From positions 1 through 64,000 of the forward strand of contig NZ_JAJVKV010000008.1 in assembly GCF_024198175.1 (NCBI RefSeq): a stretch of 64,000 nt of DNA, written 5' to 3'. Origin of the DNA: Pyxidicoccus xibeiensis (lineage in GTDB: Bacteria > Myxococcota > Myxococcia > Myxococcales > Myxococcaceae). The notes under the pieces were generated by a model that did not search any database, was not told where the DNA came from, and saw only the letters and a program-made list of their open reading frames with translations. Position numbers and translations under genes: made by a program. Numbering within the stretch: the stretch's first letter is position 1; every line of letters starts with the position of its first letter. Shown here piece by piece: positions 32,963 through 42,500 of this stretch.

Positions 32963-34432
32963 TCAGAAGTAGTAGTCCCACTCCTGCGCGGTGCCACCGT
33001 TGCAGGTCGTGGCCACCAGCGGCACGCCGTTGGCGTCGGAGCCACCCTGGCGCGTCAGGCAGAGCGAGCGGTCATTGCCGTAGCGGACCGGGCCCGTCAG
33101 GTTCCACTTCTGGTTCATCGACGTGTTGCAGGTGAAGGTCTGCACGAAGCTGCCGTTGGTGGGCATGCCCGAGCCATTCAGGTACTGGCTGTCGCTGGGG
33201 CCGTACACGTCCAGGCACAGCCCGCCGTTCTGGATCTGCTGGTTGGCGAAGCTGAAGGTCTCCGTCGTGGAGCCCGCCAGGCAGTCCCAGAGGACCAGCC
33301 GGCTGTTGACGACGCGCGCGCACTTGTTGCTGGCGAGCCCGCCGTAGCGCAGCTGCCCGTTGCCGGACAGCGACCAGCGCTGGTTGGCACCGCCGAGCGC
33401 GCCGCACTCCCACATCTGGATGGGCGTGCCGTTGGCCGTGTTGCCCGCCTGCAGGTCCAGGCACATGCCACCGAAGCCGCGGACATACGTGTTCTCGAAC
33501 ACCCAGTCGTCGTCCGAGTGGCAGGCTTCAATCTGCACGCCGCTGCCGGAGGTCGCCGTCACCGGCGCCATGCAGAGGTTGCCGCTGGCGCCCGCCAGGT
33601 GGAGGTAGCGCTCGTCACCCGCGGACACGACCTGCTTCCACTCCTGGTCGTCGTACGCCTCGTCGCAGTCCCACAGGAAGGCCGCGTCCCCGGCGCCCAC
33701 CGCGTAGTGCGAGGCCGCGCAGTTGCCACGCGGCGACACCAGGCTGCCCTGGATGCGCCGGCCGTAGGAGCGCTGGATGCTCGACACGTCGTTGGGGGAC
33801 AGCGTCGCGTTCGGGTCGCAGTAGCTCATCACCGAGTCGCGGTCATAGCCGCCGTAGTACTGGGGGTTGTTGTTGGGCCAGCTCTGCTTCGCGCAGTTGC
33901 CGGCGCCCGTGGCGCCACCCTGGTAATCCGGCCGCTCCTCCTCGTGGTAGAAGCCGAGCGCGTGCCCCAGCTCGTGGATGGCCACCTGGGTGTTGTGCGT
34001 GTTCACCAGCTGGATGCCGTTGTTGACGCCGTTCAGGTTCTTTCCGCCGGGAGCGCAGGACGCGGGGTAGCACCCACACGCCGGGTCGCTCGCGGAGGTG
34101 CAGATGCGCAGGTGGAGCCCCGCCTCACCCGAGGTACAGGTGTCCCACTGGTTGAAGTTGATGCGCGCATAGCGCCCCCACGCCGCCTCGATGGCCGCGC
34201 GCCGATCCTCGCGCCAGGTGGCCGTCGCCGCGCCCGGGTTCTCCCAGCACACGTTGATGTCCACGCGGGCCGTGCCCGCGCCGGCCCAGTAGTAGTCCTT
34301 GTTGCCATAGAGCTCCTGGGAGACCTCCCCCTCCGGCGAAAGGGTGTCCTCCTCCACCAGGGCCTCCGGTCCACAGGCGGTCATCGACAGCAGCGAGAGC
34401 AGGGCGAATCCAGGAACGAGTCGTCTCGACAT
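32963..34432 (-). CDS. Secreted astacin-like zinc metalloprotease with ricin-type lectin repeats
   Basis: The 489-residue lipoprotein has signal peptide and lipobox LLSMTAC (Cys20). The zinc site is H153ELGH157 with third ligand His163 in HELGHALGFYHEEERPD, close to the astacin signature HExxHxxGxxHExxR. A Met-turn SVMSY follows. Residues ~245-489 form ricin B-type (QxW) beta-trefoil repeats (NQRWSLSGNGQLRYGG, NQKWNLTGPVRYGNDRSLCL), which usually bind carbohydrate. An extended start at 34480 was rejected because ATG 34432 opens the signal peptide. It is likely a surface or secreted protease used in predation or matrix turnover. Confidence 0.9.
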   Translation of the reverse strand: MSRRLVPGFALLSLLSMTACGPEALVEEDTLSPEGEVSQELYGNKDYYWAGAGTARVDINVCWENPGAATATWREDRRAAIEAAWGRYARINFNQWDTCTSGEAGLHLRICTSASDPACGCYPASCAPGGKNLNGVNNGIQLVNTHNTQVAIHELGHALGFYHEEERPDYQGGATGAGNCAKQSWPNNNPQYYGGYDRDSVMSYCDPNATLSPNDVSSIQRSYGRRIQGSLVSPRGNCAASHYAVGAGDAAFLWDCDEAYDDQEWKQVVSAGDERYLHLAGASGNLCMAPVTATSGSGVQIEACHSDDDWVFENTYVRGFGGMCLDLQAGNTANGTPIQMWECGALGGANQRWSLSGNGQLRYGGLASNKCARVVNSRLVLWDCLAGSTTETFSFANQQIQNGGLCLDVYGPSDSQYLNGSGMPTNGSFVQTFTCNTSMNQKWNLTGPVRYGNDRSLCLTRQGGSDANGVPLVATTCNGGTAQEWDYYF

Positions 34433-34634
34433 GGTGAAGCCTCCAGGGCGCGCTTCGTGGCGCGCTGAACGCCCCATCAACGGCGCCGCCGGGAAATCTT
34501 CCCGGAACCCTGTTCGTGGAGGGCCTTCTCTCGGAGTTCGAGACTTCGAGGGGTGTGCCCCACACAGGTCGTTGAGGCTGGAATGCAGGAGGGGCTTCCA
34601 CTAAATCGCTCGCGTCGGCTTCAGAGGAGCAACC

Positions 34635-36944
34635 TTGAGCGAGCACACGGTCGAATTGACGGCTGAAACCTTCGAGCAGGCGACCGGCAAGCCCGGGGTG
34701 GTCCTGGTGGATTTCTGGGCGGAGTGGTGCGGTCCCTGCCGCGCCTTTGCCCCTGTGTACGACGCCGTCGCCTCCACGAACCCGGACGTCATCTTCGGGA
34801 AGGTGGACACCGAGGCGCAGCAGGAGCTGGCGGGCCAGTTCGACGTCCAGTCGATTCCCACGCTCGTCGCCTTCAAGGACGGCATCGTCGTGCACCGCTC
34901 CAGCGGCGCGCTGCCCCGGGCCCGGCTGGAGTCGCTGGTCCAGTCGCTGAGGAAGATTGACGCCGCGGCCGCGAGCCGGGCCGAAGAGAACAAGAAGCTG
35001 ACGGAGCAGGGCGTCCCCCCGCCGGGTGTCCACCCCAAGGCCGGCTGGGAGGAGGACGACCAGGAGTGGTGCCACGGCGGCCACGACGAGGCCGGTGAGA
35101 AGCACGGCCCCTGGAAGTACTGGCGCGCGGACGGCACCCTCTGCAACGAGTGCGTCTTCGAGCACGGCAAGCCGCACGGCCCCTTCAAGCGCTTCCACGA
35201 GAACGGCGAGGTGTCCCAGGACGGGCAGTTCGTGAACGGGCAGCTGCACGGGCCCCGGACCTGGTACGCCACCGACTCCCTCACCACCGAGCGGATGCAC
35301 GAGAACGGCATCTCGGACAAGGTGCGCAAGACGGTCATGGTGCATGACCATGGCCGGGTGGTGGGCGTGGAGCACTTCGACGGCGAGGGCCGCCGCGTGG
35401 CCCCCGGCACCGGCGAGCCGTACCCCGACCGTCCACCCGGAGTGCCCCCGGAGGCCGAGCTGCGGGAGGACGCGGACCAGTGGGCCCTGGTGAACCTGGA
35501 CGCCGCGGGCGAGCGGCACGGGCTGACCCGGTTCTGGCTGCGCAACGGGGACCTGCTCTGGGAGGCCGAGTACGTCCATGGCTCCCGCACCGGGCGCTAC
35601 CGCTCGCTGGCGGAGGACGAGTACGCGGACCCGCGCGTCGTGTTCGACGAGGGGCAGTGCGAGGACGACCAGGCGTGTGGCGTGTGGTCGCTGCTCGACC
35701 GGCAGCGCAAGGTGGTCCTGACACGGGACCTGGGCGTTGTGCAGGGGGAGGAGGAGCTGCGCCGCTCACCCGTCTTCACCAACCTGCCGAGGACGGCGGC
35801 CGAGTGGCGGCAGCTCGCCGACGAGCGGGGCGCGGAGAAGAAGTACCGGGAGGCCGTGCTGGCCCAGGCGCGCGCGGCGGCGTGTGACCAGCAGGTGGCT
35901 CCGCTGCGGGAGCTGCTGGCCTGGGTGACGCTCCCGCGCAACCCGGAGAACGCCGAGCAGGTCGCGGGGCAGACGCTGCAGGGGGCGGGGCAGGCCTGGG
36001 CGCCCATGGCGGACACGCTGCTGCGCGGCGGCGACGCGGGCATGCTGCTGCGAGGGTACGCGGTGCTGCTGGACCAGTCGGACCGGCCCCGCGCGGCGCT
36101 CGACTTCCTCAACGCGGCGCTGCTGCTCGAGCCGGGCCGCACGGCGTACCTGTTCACGCGTGGCCTCATCCTGCTGAACCTGGGGCTGGACGAGCATGCG
36201 CTGAAGGATGCCGAGGCGCTGGCCACCGTGGAGCCGAAGACCGCCGGGTTCCTCGCGACGTACACGCGCTGCCTCTTCCCCCGGTTCGACTTCTGGCCGG
36301 CGAACGAGAAGCCCCACTCCACCTATGACGGCCTGCCCGAAGCCCCTGCCCAGGAGCTGACGGCCATCCACCGCATCGTGCAGAAGTACGCCACGCGGCT
36401 GCACCTGGTGCGCTCGGCGCTCCTGAAGCGCTTCAAGCCTGGCGCGGCCCTGGCGTGGATGCCGCCGGACGTGTCCTCCCTGCTCCCTGGCGGACCCGTG
36501 GAGCTGTCCGCGGAGGAGCTCGAGAGCGAGGACGAGGAGACCGTCTCCATCGACGAGACGCTCTCCGTCGACGCGCTGGGGCTGCCGGACCTCGTCCGCG
36601 TCGCTCGTGCCGACTGGAACGCGCTCACCTGGCTGCTGTGGTCCTGTGGGGAGCGGAGCGTGGTGATGCCCAGGGCCGTGGCGCCTCCCAAGGACTTCGG
36701 CCATGCCGCGGGCATGGCCAGCCAGCGACTCTGGCGAAGCCGGGACCGCCGGGTGACGGGCGGCCGGGGAGCGAAGATGTCCAACTCGCCGGGCTTCGTG
36801 TTCGAGGGCGTGGACATCGACGAGCTGCACCCCAACCTGGTGGGCATCGCCGAGCAGCACTACGCGGAGATGCAGGCGATGTTCCATTGGCTGATTGACG
36901 CGTCCAACGTGTCGCCGTGGCAGGACAACCTGAGGGGGAGCTGA
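34635..36944 (+). CDS. Thioredoxin fused to MORN-like and TPR-like regions
   Basis: The 769-residue protein starts with TTG 34635, preceded by GAGGAG at 34624. Residues 1-105 are a thioredoxin fold with an intact redox motif WCGPC (Cys32, Cys35) and the cis-Pro loop SIPTLVAF. Residues ~140-370 are MORN/YwqK-like repeats (GEKHGPWKYWRADGTL, GKPHGPFKRFHENGEV, GQLHGPRTWYATD). From ~390 on there are helical repeat segments (AALDFLNAALLLEPGRTAYLFTRGLILL). No signal peptide is present, so it is cytosolic. The FHA gene follows after 3 bp. I infer a redox-linked scaffold; no partner is known. Confidence 0.85.
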   Translation: MSEHTVELTAETFEQATGKPGVVLVDFWAEWCGPCRAFAPVYDAVASTNPDVIFGKVDTEAQQELAGQFDVQSIPTLVAFKDGIVVHRSSGALPRARLESLVQSLRKIDAAAASRAEENKKLTEQGVPPPGVHPKAGWEEDDQEWCHGGHDEAGEKHGPWKYWRADGTLCNECVFEHGKPHGPFKRFHENGEVSQDGQFVNGQLHGPRTWYATDSLTTERMHENGISDKVRKTVMVHDHGRVVGVEHFDGEGRRVAPGTGEPYPDRPPGVPPEAELREDADQWALVNLDAAGERHGLTRFWLRNGDLLWEAEYVHGSRTGRYRSLAEDEYADPRVVFDEGQCEDDQACGVWSLLDRQRKVVLTRDLGVVQGEEELRRSPVFTNLPRTAAEWRQLADERGAEKKYREAVLAQARAAACDQQVAPLRELLAWVTLPRNPENAEQVAGQTLQGAGQAWAPMADTLLRGGDAGMLLRGYAVLLDQSDRPRAALDFLNAALLLEPGRTAYLFTRGLILLNLGLDEHALKDAEALATVEPKTAGFLATYTRCLFPRFDFWPANEKPHSTYDGLPEAPAQELTAIHRIVQKYATRLHLVRSALLKRFKPGAALAWMPPDVSSLLPGGPVELSAEELESEDEETVSIDETLSVDALGLPDLVRVARADWNALTWLLWSCGERSVVMPRAVAPPKDFGHAAGMASQRLWRSRDRRVTGGRGAKMSNSPGFVFEGVDIDELHPNLVGIAEQHYAEMQAMFHWLIDASNVSPWQDNLRGS

Positions 36945-36947
36945 GCG

Positions 36948-38186
36948 ATGAACCGCACTTCTCGGACGGTAGCAATCGCGGATCCGCTGTGGACCGCCCT
37001 GGAGACGATGAGCCGTGAGATGGGCGTGGAGCGGGATGTCCTGGTCAACCAGGCCATCTTCTCGCTCGCGCGCCAGTTCGGCTTCATCCACCCCACGCCG
37101 GTCAGCCTCCTGGAGGGGGCGCCGGTATCCGCCGCCGCACCCGTGGCTCCGGTGCGTGTGGCTCCCGCGCTGTTGGAGGACAGTCCACGAGCGGCAGTGG
37201 CGGAACCGCCGCGCGCCATCGCCGCGCAGGCCGCGCCGGCGGTGGTGCCCGTGGAAGTCCGGTCCGGAGCCGCTGCGGTGGCTTCGGCCGGCGCGGAGGT
37301 CCGCCGGTCCGGAGCCGATGCGGTGGCTTCCGTTGGCCCGGAGGCTGGAGCGGCGGCTTCAGTCGGCGCGGCGGCTGGAGCGGCGGTGGCTTCGGTCAAC
37401 GCGGAGGTTCGCCGGTCCGGAGCCGAGGCGGCGGCTTCAGTCGGCGCGGCGGCTGGAGCGGTGGAGGCCCGGTCTGGACCGGAGGTCGCGCAGCCGGAGG
37501 TGCCCGCCCAGGAGGATCCGGAAGTGCTGCGCCGCGGTGTGGCGGCCCGCATCCAGGAGCTCGTCGAGGACGTAGACCGGCTGGTACAGCCCGTGGAGGA
37601 GCGGCTCGACGAGGACTCGGAAGAAGAGGAGGCCGCTGACGACGAGTCGGAAGAAGAGGAGTCGGCTGACGACGACGCTGACGCCGCCGAAGATGAGGCG
37701 TCGGACAGCGCGGGCGCTGATGACGATGCCTCGAATCAGGATGCAGCAGCCGAGCAGGCTGACGCCAATGCAGACGACGAGGAGGACGAAGCCTCCACCG
37801 GCGAGGAGGCCCTGGCCGCCCTTGGAGATGAAGCGCCAGCAGAGGTGGCCGAGCCGCCCGTCCCGGCGAAGCGGGACAGCACCATCATCGTCCCTGCGGT
37901 CCCCGACCTTCCGCTCCACGTCCAGCTCGACGAGGGCGAGCCGGTGCTGGTCGCGCGTGAGCGGTTCATCATCGGGCGTGGGCCGCACTGTGACCTGGTG
38001 GTGCGGTCGGCACGCGTCTCGCGCGAGCACGTCGCCGTGGTGCGCGAGGGCGCGGAGTTCTTCATCGAGGACCTCCGCTCGTCCAATGGAACCTGGTTCC
38101 AGGAGGCGCGCATCACCCGCCGCAACATCTCGGATGGTGACGAGTACCTGCTCGGCGGCATCCGGGTGACCTTCACCCTGCGGTGA
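36948..38186 (+). CDS. FHA-domain protein with RHH-like N-terminus and repetitive linker
   Basis: The 412-residue protein has three parts. The N-terminus (residues 6-45, RTVAIADPLWTALETMSREM then GVERDVLVNQAIFSLARQF) resembles a ribbon-helix-helix DNA-binding unit. Residues ~55-190 are Ala/Val-rich imperfect repeats (GAEVRRSGADAVASVG and variants), followed by a strongly acidic stretch of E and D runs (~215-285). The C-terminal ~95 residues are an FHA phosphothreonine-binding domain (FIIGRGPHCDLVVRSARVSREH, LRSSNGTWF). It is coupled to the thioredoxin fusion 3 bp upstream. It could link Hanks-kinase signalling to DNA or to the upstream protein. The FHA assignment is firm; the RHH assignment is tentative. 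Confidence 0.85.
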   Translation: MNRTSRTVAIADPLWTALETMSREMGVERDVLVNQAIFSLARQFGFIHPTPVSLLEGAPVSAAAPVAPVRVAPALLEDSPRAAVAEPPRAIAAQAAPAVVPVEVRSGAAAVASAGAEVRRSGADAVASVGPEAGAAASVGAAAGAAVASVNAEVRRSGAEAAASVGAAAGAVEARSGPEVAQPEVPAQEDPEVLRRGVAARIQELVEDVDRLVQPVEERLDEDSEEEEAADDESEEEESADDDADAAEDEASDSAGADDDASNQDAAAEQADANADDEEDEASTGEEALAALGDEAPAEVAEPPVPAKRDSTIIVPAVPDLPLHVQLDEGEPVLVARERFIIGRGPHCDLVVRSARVSREHVAVVREGAEFFIEDLRSSNGTWFQEARITRRNISDGDEYLLGGIRVTFTLR

Positions 38187-38189
38187 CGC

Positions 38190-39179
38190 TCAGGCTCCGG
38201 AGTAGGGGACCATCCGTCCCTGCTCCGGGTCCCACAGGTTCTGACGCAGGCACGCGAGCACGTCCGGAAGCCGCAGCCTCGTGACATGCGGGTGCTGCAG
38301 CTCCGGGAGCGCGGCCATGGCCTCAGGCAGCCGGTAGAAGGGGATGCGCGGGTTCAGGTGGTGGACGTGGTGGTATCCGATGTTGCCGGTGAACCACGCC
38401 ATCACCGGCCCGCAGGCCAGGTAGCTCGACGCTTCCAGCGCCGCGCCCGCATGCGTCCACTGCTCGTCCCGGCGAATCTCCACGTCGGGGAAGTTGTGCT
38501 GCGAATAGAAGAGGTAGACGCCCAGGGCGTAGCCCACGACGAGGGGCCCCAGGAACGCGGTGAGGTAGATGCCTGGCCCGAAGAAGCTCCAGACGGCCAC
38601 CGACAGCGCGACGTGCAGCAGCACCGCGACCCCGGAGGTCCAGTACCGGCGCGGGTCCTGGAGGAACGGAACCACGCACAGGCCCAGCAGGAACGCGGTG
38701 ACGTAGCCGAACAGGAACGTCACCGGGTGGCGCTCGACGACGTACGCGAGGCGCTGCCAGCGTGAGGCCTTGCGCCAGGTGTCGGTGGTCCACGTGGTGA
38801 AGGTGCCCGCGGCGGAGGCGGCGATGCGCGCGGTGTTGGCGTGGTGGTGGTTGTGCGTGTCGTTCCAGATGCGCGCGGGCGTGAGCAGCAGCATGCCCTG
38901 GACCTGGAAGAGCAGCCGCGTGACGCGCGAGCCTGGCAGCAGCGCCCCGTGCATGTAGTCGTGGTACAGGATGAAGGAGCGCACGAGCACGAGCGCCTCC
39001 AGGAACGTGCCCACGACTCTCAGGGGCCACCAGGGTGCGGCGGCGGCGATGGCGACCGCGACGACCAGCGCGCCGAGTGTCGCCGCGATGTTCCAGCCCG
39101 TCCGCGCCACGTCCTGCGCGGCGAAGGGGCGGGTCCGGGCGAGCAGGTCCTTGTCGGCGTTGGGGTGGGTCCGTTCCAT
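38190..39179 (-). CDS. Membrane fatty acid desaturase
   Basis: The 329-residue membrane protein has three His boxes of the di-iron desaturase family: HDYMHG (HxxxH), NDTHNHHHAN (HxxHH type) and GNIGYHHVHHLNPR (HxxHH type). Several hydrophobic segments lie between them (WWPLRVVGTFLEALVLV, FGYVTAFLLGLCVVPFL). It inserts a double bond into acyl chains of membrane lipids; position and partner electron donor are unknown. Start ATG 39179 (MERTHPNADK) was chosen over an upstream in-frame ATG at 39245. The extra 22 residues there look unlike coding sequence. It converges with the FHA gene 4 bp away. Confidence 0.9.
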   Translation of the reverse strand: MERTHPNADKDLLARTRPFAAQDVARTGWNIAATLGALVVAVAIAAAAPWWPLRVVGTFLEALVLVRSFILYHDYMHGALLPGSRVTRLLFQVQGMLLLTPARIWNDTHNHHHANTARIAASAAGTFTTWTTDTWRKASRWQRLAYVVERHPVTFLFGYVTAFLLGLCVVPFLQDPRRYWTSGVAVLLHVALSVAVWSFFGPGIYLTAFLGPLVVGYALGVYLFYSQHNFPDVEIRRDEQWTHAGAALEASSYLACGPVMAWFTGNIGYHHVHHLNPRIPFYRLPEAMAALPELQHPHVTRLRLPDVLACLRQNLWDPEQGRMVPYSGA

Positions 39180-39589
39180 GGATGCCAGGCTCCGAGGTGG
39201 CGAGTCACGACGCTTCACCTCGTGCTTGTGGCATGCCCATGTCACGGGCTCGTCATCCGGAGGGACGTCAGCGGTCCCCTCGAAAGTGGGCGGGCGGGCG
39301 CTTGCTCGGCATGTATCGCCGCGTCACTCGAAGCCTCCCGGGAAGTTGGTGGGCCAATCATGAGTCTCGACTGACCGTGGACCCGTGCCCCCACCTCGAT
39401 GGGGAGCAAGGACCCCATCCGGCCGCGTCTTCGCGCGCCAGGCGAGGCGCTCTCCTCCGTGCGGGCCACGAGACGTTGCTGGCTCGGGGCTTGCCTGTGC
39501 GCGCGCCACCATTCATCTCGGCGAGACCCTGGCTGGAGCGCACGGCACGGCGTGGATGGCATTTCTCGTCTTCAAAGAGCTCGTAGTTC
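39180..39589. other. 410-bp divergent intergenic region
   Basis: It holds the upstream region of the desaturase and the papain-like protease genes. Several short open frames are present, but none has recognisable coding character. The only notable site is the sigma54-like sequence near 39480. Confidence 0.5.
39480..39495 (+). promoter_or_regulatory. Possible sigma54 (-24/-12) promoter
   Basis: TGGCTCGGGGCTTGCC matches the TGGCAC-N5-TTGC form with the required GG-N10-GC spacing (GG 39481-39482, GC 39493-39494). It lies about 95 bp before the papain-like protease start. The match is short and GC-rich DNA gives chance hits. Confidence 0.35.
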
Positions 39590-42500
39590 ATGAATTGGAG
39601 CAAGTGCTTGTCACCACGAAATCATCTTCGGGCGTTACTCGTCGGCGGGTTGGTCGTCGCGGGGGGAACGTCTTCCTGGGCGCAGTCGGCCAGTGAGCCA
39701 GGAGCCACCGGCATGAAGCCGCTGACGACCCGGGAGGTCGAGCTGCTTCGTTCGCAGGGCAATGAGGTCCGTCAGGTGCGGCCGAACCGCATCGCGCTGG
39801 AGCGCATGAACGCGCTGAGGCGTGCGAGGGGAGAGCGGGAGCTGGCGATGTCCACCGCCGCGGCGGTGGGCGAGGAGGTCGTCGGCCCGGGCCTGCGCGC
39901 ACCGTCGTCCGAGCTCGCCTCGTTCTCCGTGCTGCCGTCGCATGTCGACAACAGCGTCCTGGACTCCTTCCCGCCCATCCGCAGCCAGGGGTCGATTGGC
40001 TCCTGCGTCGCGTGGGCCACGACGTACTACCAGCTCAGCCACACCGTCGCGCTCCAGTACGGCTGGGACGCGAAGCACGGCACCGACAACACGCGGCTGT
40101 TCTCTCCGAAGTGGAGCTACAACTTCATCAACAATGGCGTGGACGCGGGGAGCTACATCTCCAGCGCCTACAACCTGCTCGAGCGCCATGGCGCGACGAC
40201 GTGGGCGACCATCCCCTACGACTCCAACTACACGTCCTGGCCGGTGGACCCGGCGGTGTGGCGCGGCGCCCTCCCGTTCCGGACGAACCCGGTCCAGTAC
40301 GTCACCCAGGTGGGCACTCCGGAGGGCATGCAGCGGGTGAAGGAGCTGCTGGCCAATGGCTACGTCCTCGTCTACGGGACGTACATCAACTCGTGGCAGA
40401 GCATGGCCATCAAGAACGACCCGTCCACGCCGGAGGATGACGCGTTCGCGGGGAAGGCGGTCGCCTACTGGCAGAACGGCTTCAACGGCTCCCATGCGAT
40501 GACCATCGTCGGGTACGACGACACGGTCTGGGCCGACATCAACAAGAACAACGTGGTGGACCCTGGAGAGAAGGGCGCGCTGCGTATCGCCAACTCGTGG
40601 GGCACGGGCTGGAACGAAGGGGGCTTCACCTGGCTGGCCTACGACGCGCTGCGCTCGGTGTCGGCCGTCACCGGAGGCCCGAGCACGGGCCGTGTGCCGG
40701 CCTTCCAGGCCAACCTCGTCTACCACCTCACCGTGCGCCCCAACTACACGCCGAAGCTCGTGGCGGAAGTGAAGGTGAGCCACCTGCGCCGCAACCAGCT
40801 CTCGCTCGCCCTGGGAATCTCCGAGGTAGGGTTCGGCATGCCGGCGGCGACGTTCCAGGACGCAGTGGCCTGGGGCGGCGAGGGCGGCGGGTTCCTGCTG
40901 GGAGAGGGCGAGCAGGACGGGGGCCGTGGTGACTCGACGGGCGAGCAGGACGCGGGGCAGGGTGGAGGGAGCGACGCGGGGACGGGCGGAGGGCGTGACG
41001 CGGGGGTGGACCCGACGGTCTGGAGCTTGACGGCCATCGGGTACACCGGTGGGCCGAGGGCCTTCAATGGCTCCACCCAGACGGCCGTGGATGCCACGTT
41101 CGTGCTCGACTTCACGGACCTGCTGCCCGCCGTGCTGGCGGAGAAGCGCTTCCTCGTGCGGATGACGGACACCGTGGTGGGAGACCCCGCCGTGCTGAGG
41201 TCGTTCCGCATCGTGGATGTCGCGAAGGGGGACCTCGCCATCGCCAGCCTGGATGCGCCGCTCACCGTGGATGGCGCGACAGGCCACGCCCATGTCGACT
41301 ACACCCTGGTGAACCGTCCCCCCGTCATCACCAGCGCGACTCCCGCGGGCCGGGTCAAGCTGGGGCCGGCGGGCTCGGTGCAGCTGGCGGTCCTGGCGAC
41401 GGACGCCGAGGGGCAGCCGCTGTCCTACGCGTGGAGCGTGGATGGCGCGCCTGTCGGGGGCAATGCCTCCTCGTTCACCTATGCGCCGGCGGTGGTGGGG
41501 ACGCACTCGGTGCGGGTCGCCGTGTCGGACGGTGTCGGGGGCGTGGCGCTCCAGCACTGGAACGTGGCCCTTAACTCGCGGCCGCTCGCGAACAGCCCGA
41601 GCGCCACGCTGACCGAAGACTTTTCCAAGGCGTTCGCGCTCACCGCCTTCGACGCCGATGGGGACGCGCTGACGTGGACGGTGGTGGACCCGCCCGCGCA
41701 CGGCACGCTCTCGGGTGCGCTGCCGAGCCCGCTCTACCGGCCGGAGGCGAACTACGCCGGGACGGACAGCTTCACGTTCCAGGCGCATGACGGCATGGAG
41801 AGCTCGCCGCTGGCCGTCGCCACGATGACCATGACGCCCGTGAACGACGTGCCGACGGTGCGTATCGTCTCTCCGGCCCACGGCTCGAGCTTCGCCGCTC
41901 CCGCGACGGTGAGCTTCGAGGTGGCGGCGTCCGACGTGGAGGGCCCCGTTGCGCGCGTCGAGCTGTACCAGGGCGCCACGAAGCTGGGCGAGGACAGCGC
42001 GGCGCCCTTCACGTTCCAGCTCGACGGGCTGGTGGCCGCGACCTACGTCATCTCCGCGAAGGCGTACGACGCCAGCGGCGCCGTCAGCACGGCGTCGTCC
42101 ATCTATGTCTACGTCCACTCGCCCACGGTGAGCGTCGCTGCCTCGGACGCGACGGGCGCCGAGCCGGGAACGGACACCGGCCGCTTCACGATTTCCCGTT
42201 CGGGCGGTGTGGCCGGCCAGGTGCTGACGGTGGGGTATGTCCTCACGGGGACGGCCACCTCCGGCGCCGACTTCACCCCGCTCTCGGGCTCGGTGACGAT
42301 GGCGGCGGGTGTGAACGCCGTGAGCGTCGACGTCCGGCCCGTGGATGACGCGGCCGTGGAGGGCAGGGAGACGGTGGTGCTGACCGTCACGCCGGACCCG
42401 ACCTACAAGCTGGGAAGCACGGCGAGTGGGACGGTGACGCTGCTGGACAACGAGCAGCCGGTGGTGACGGTGACGGCGTCGGACTCCCTCGGCGCCGAGC

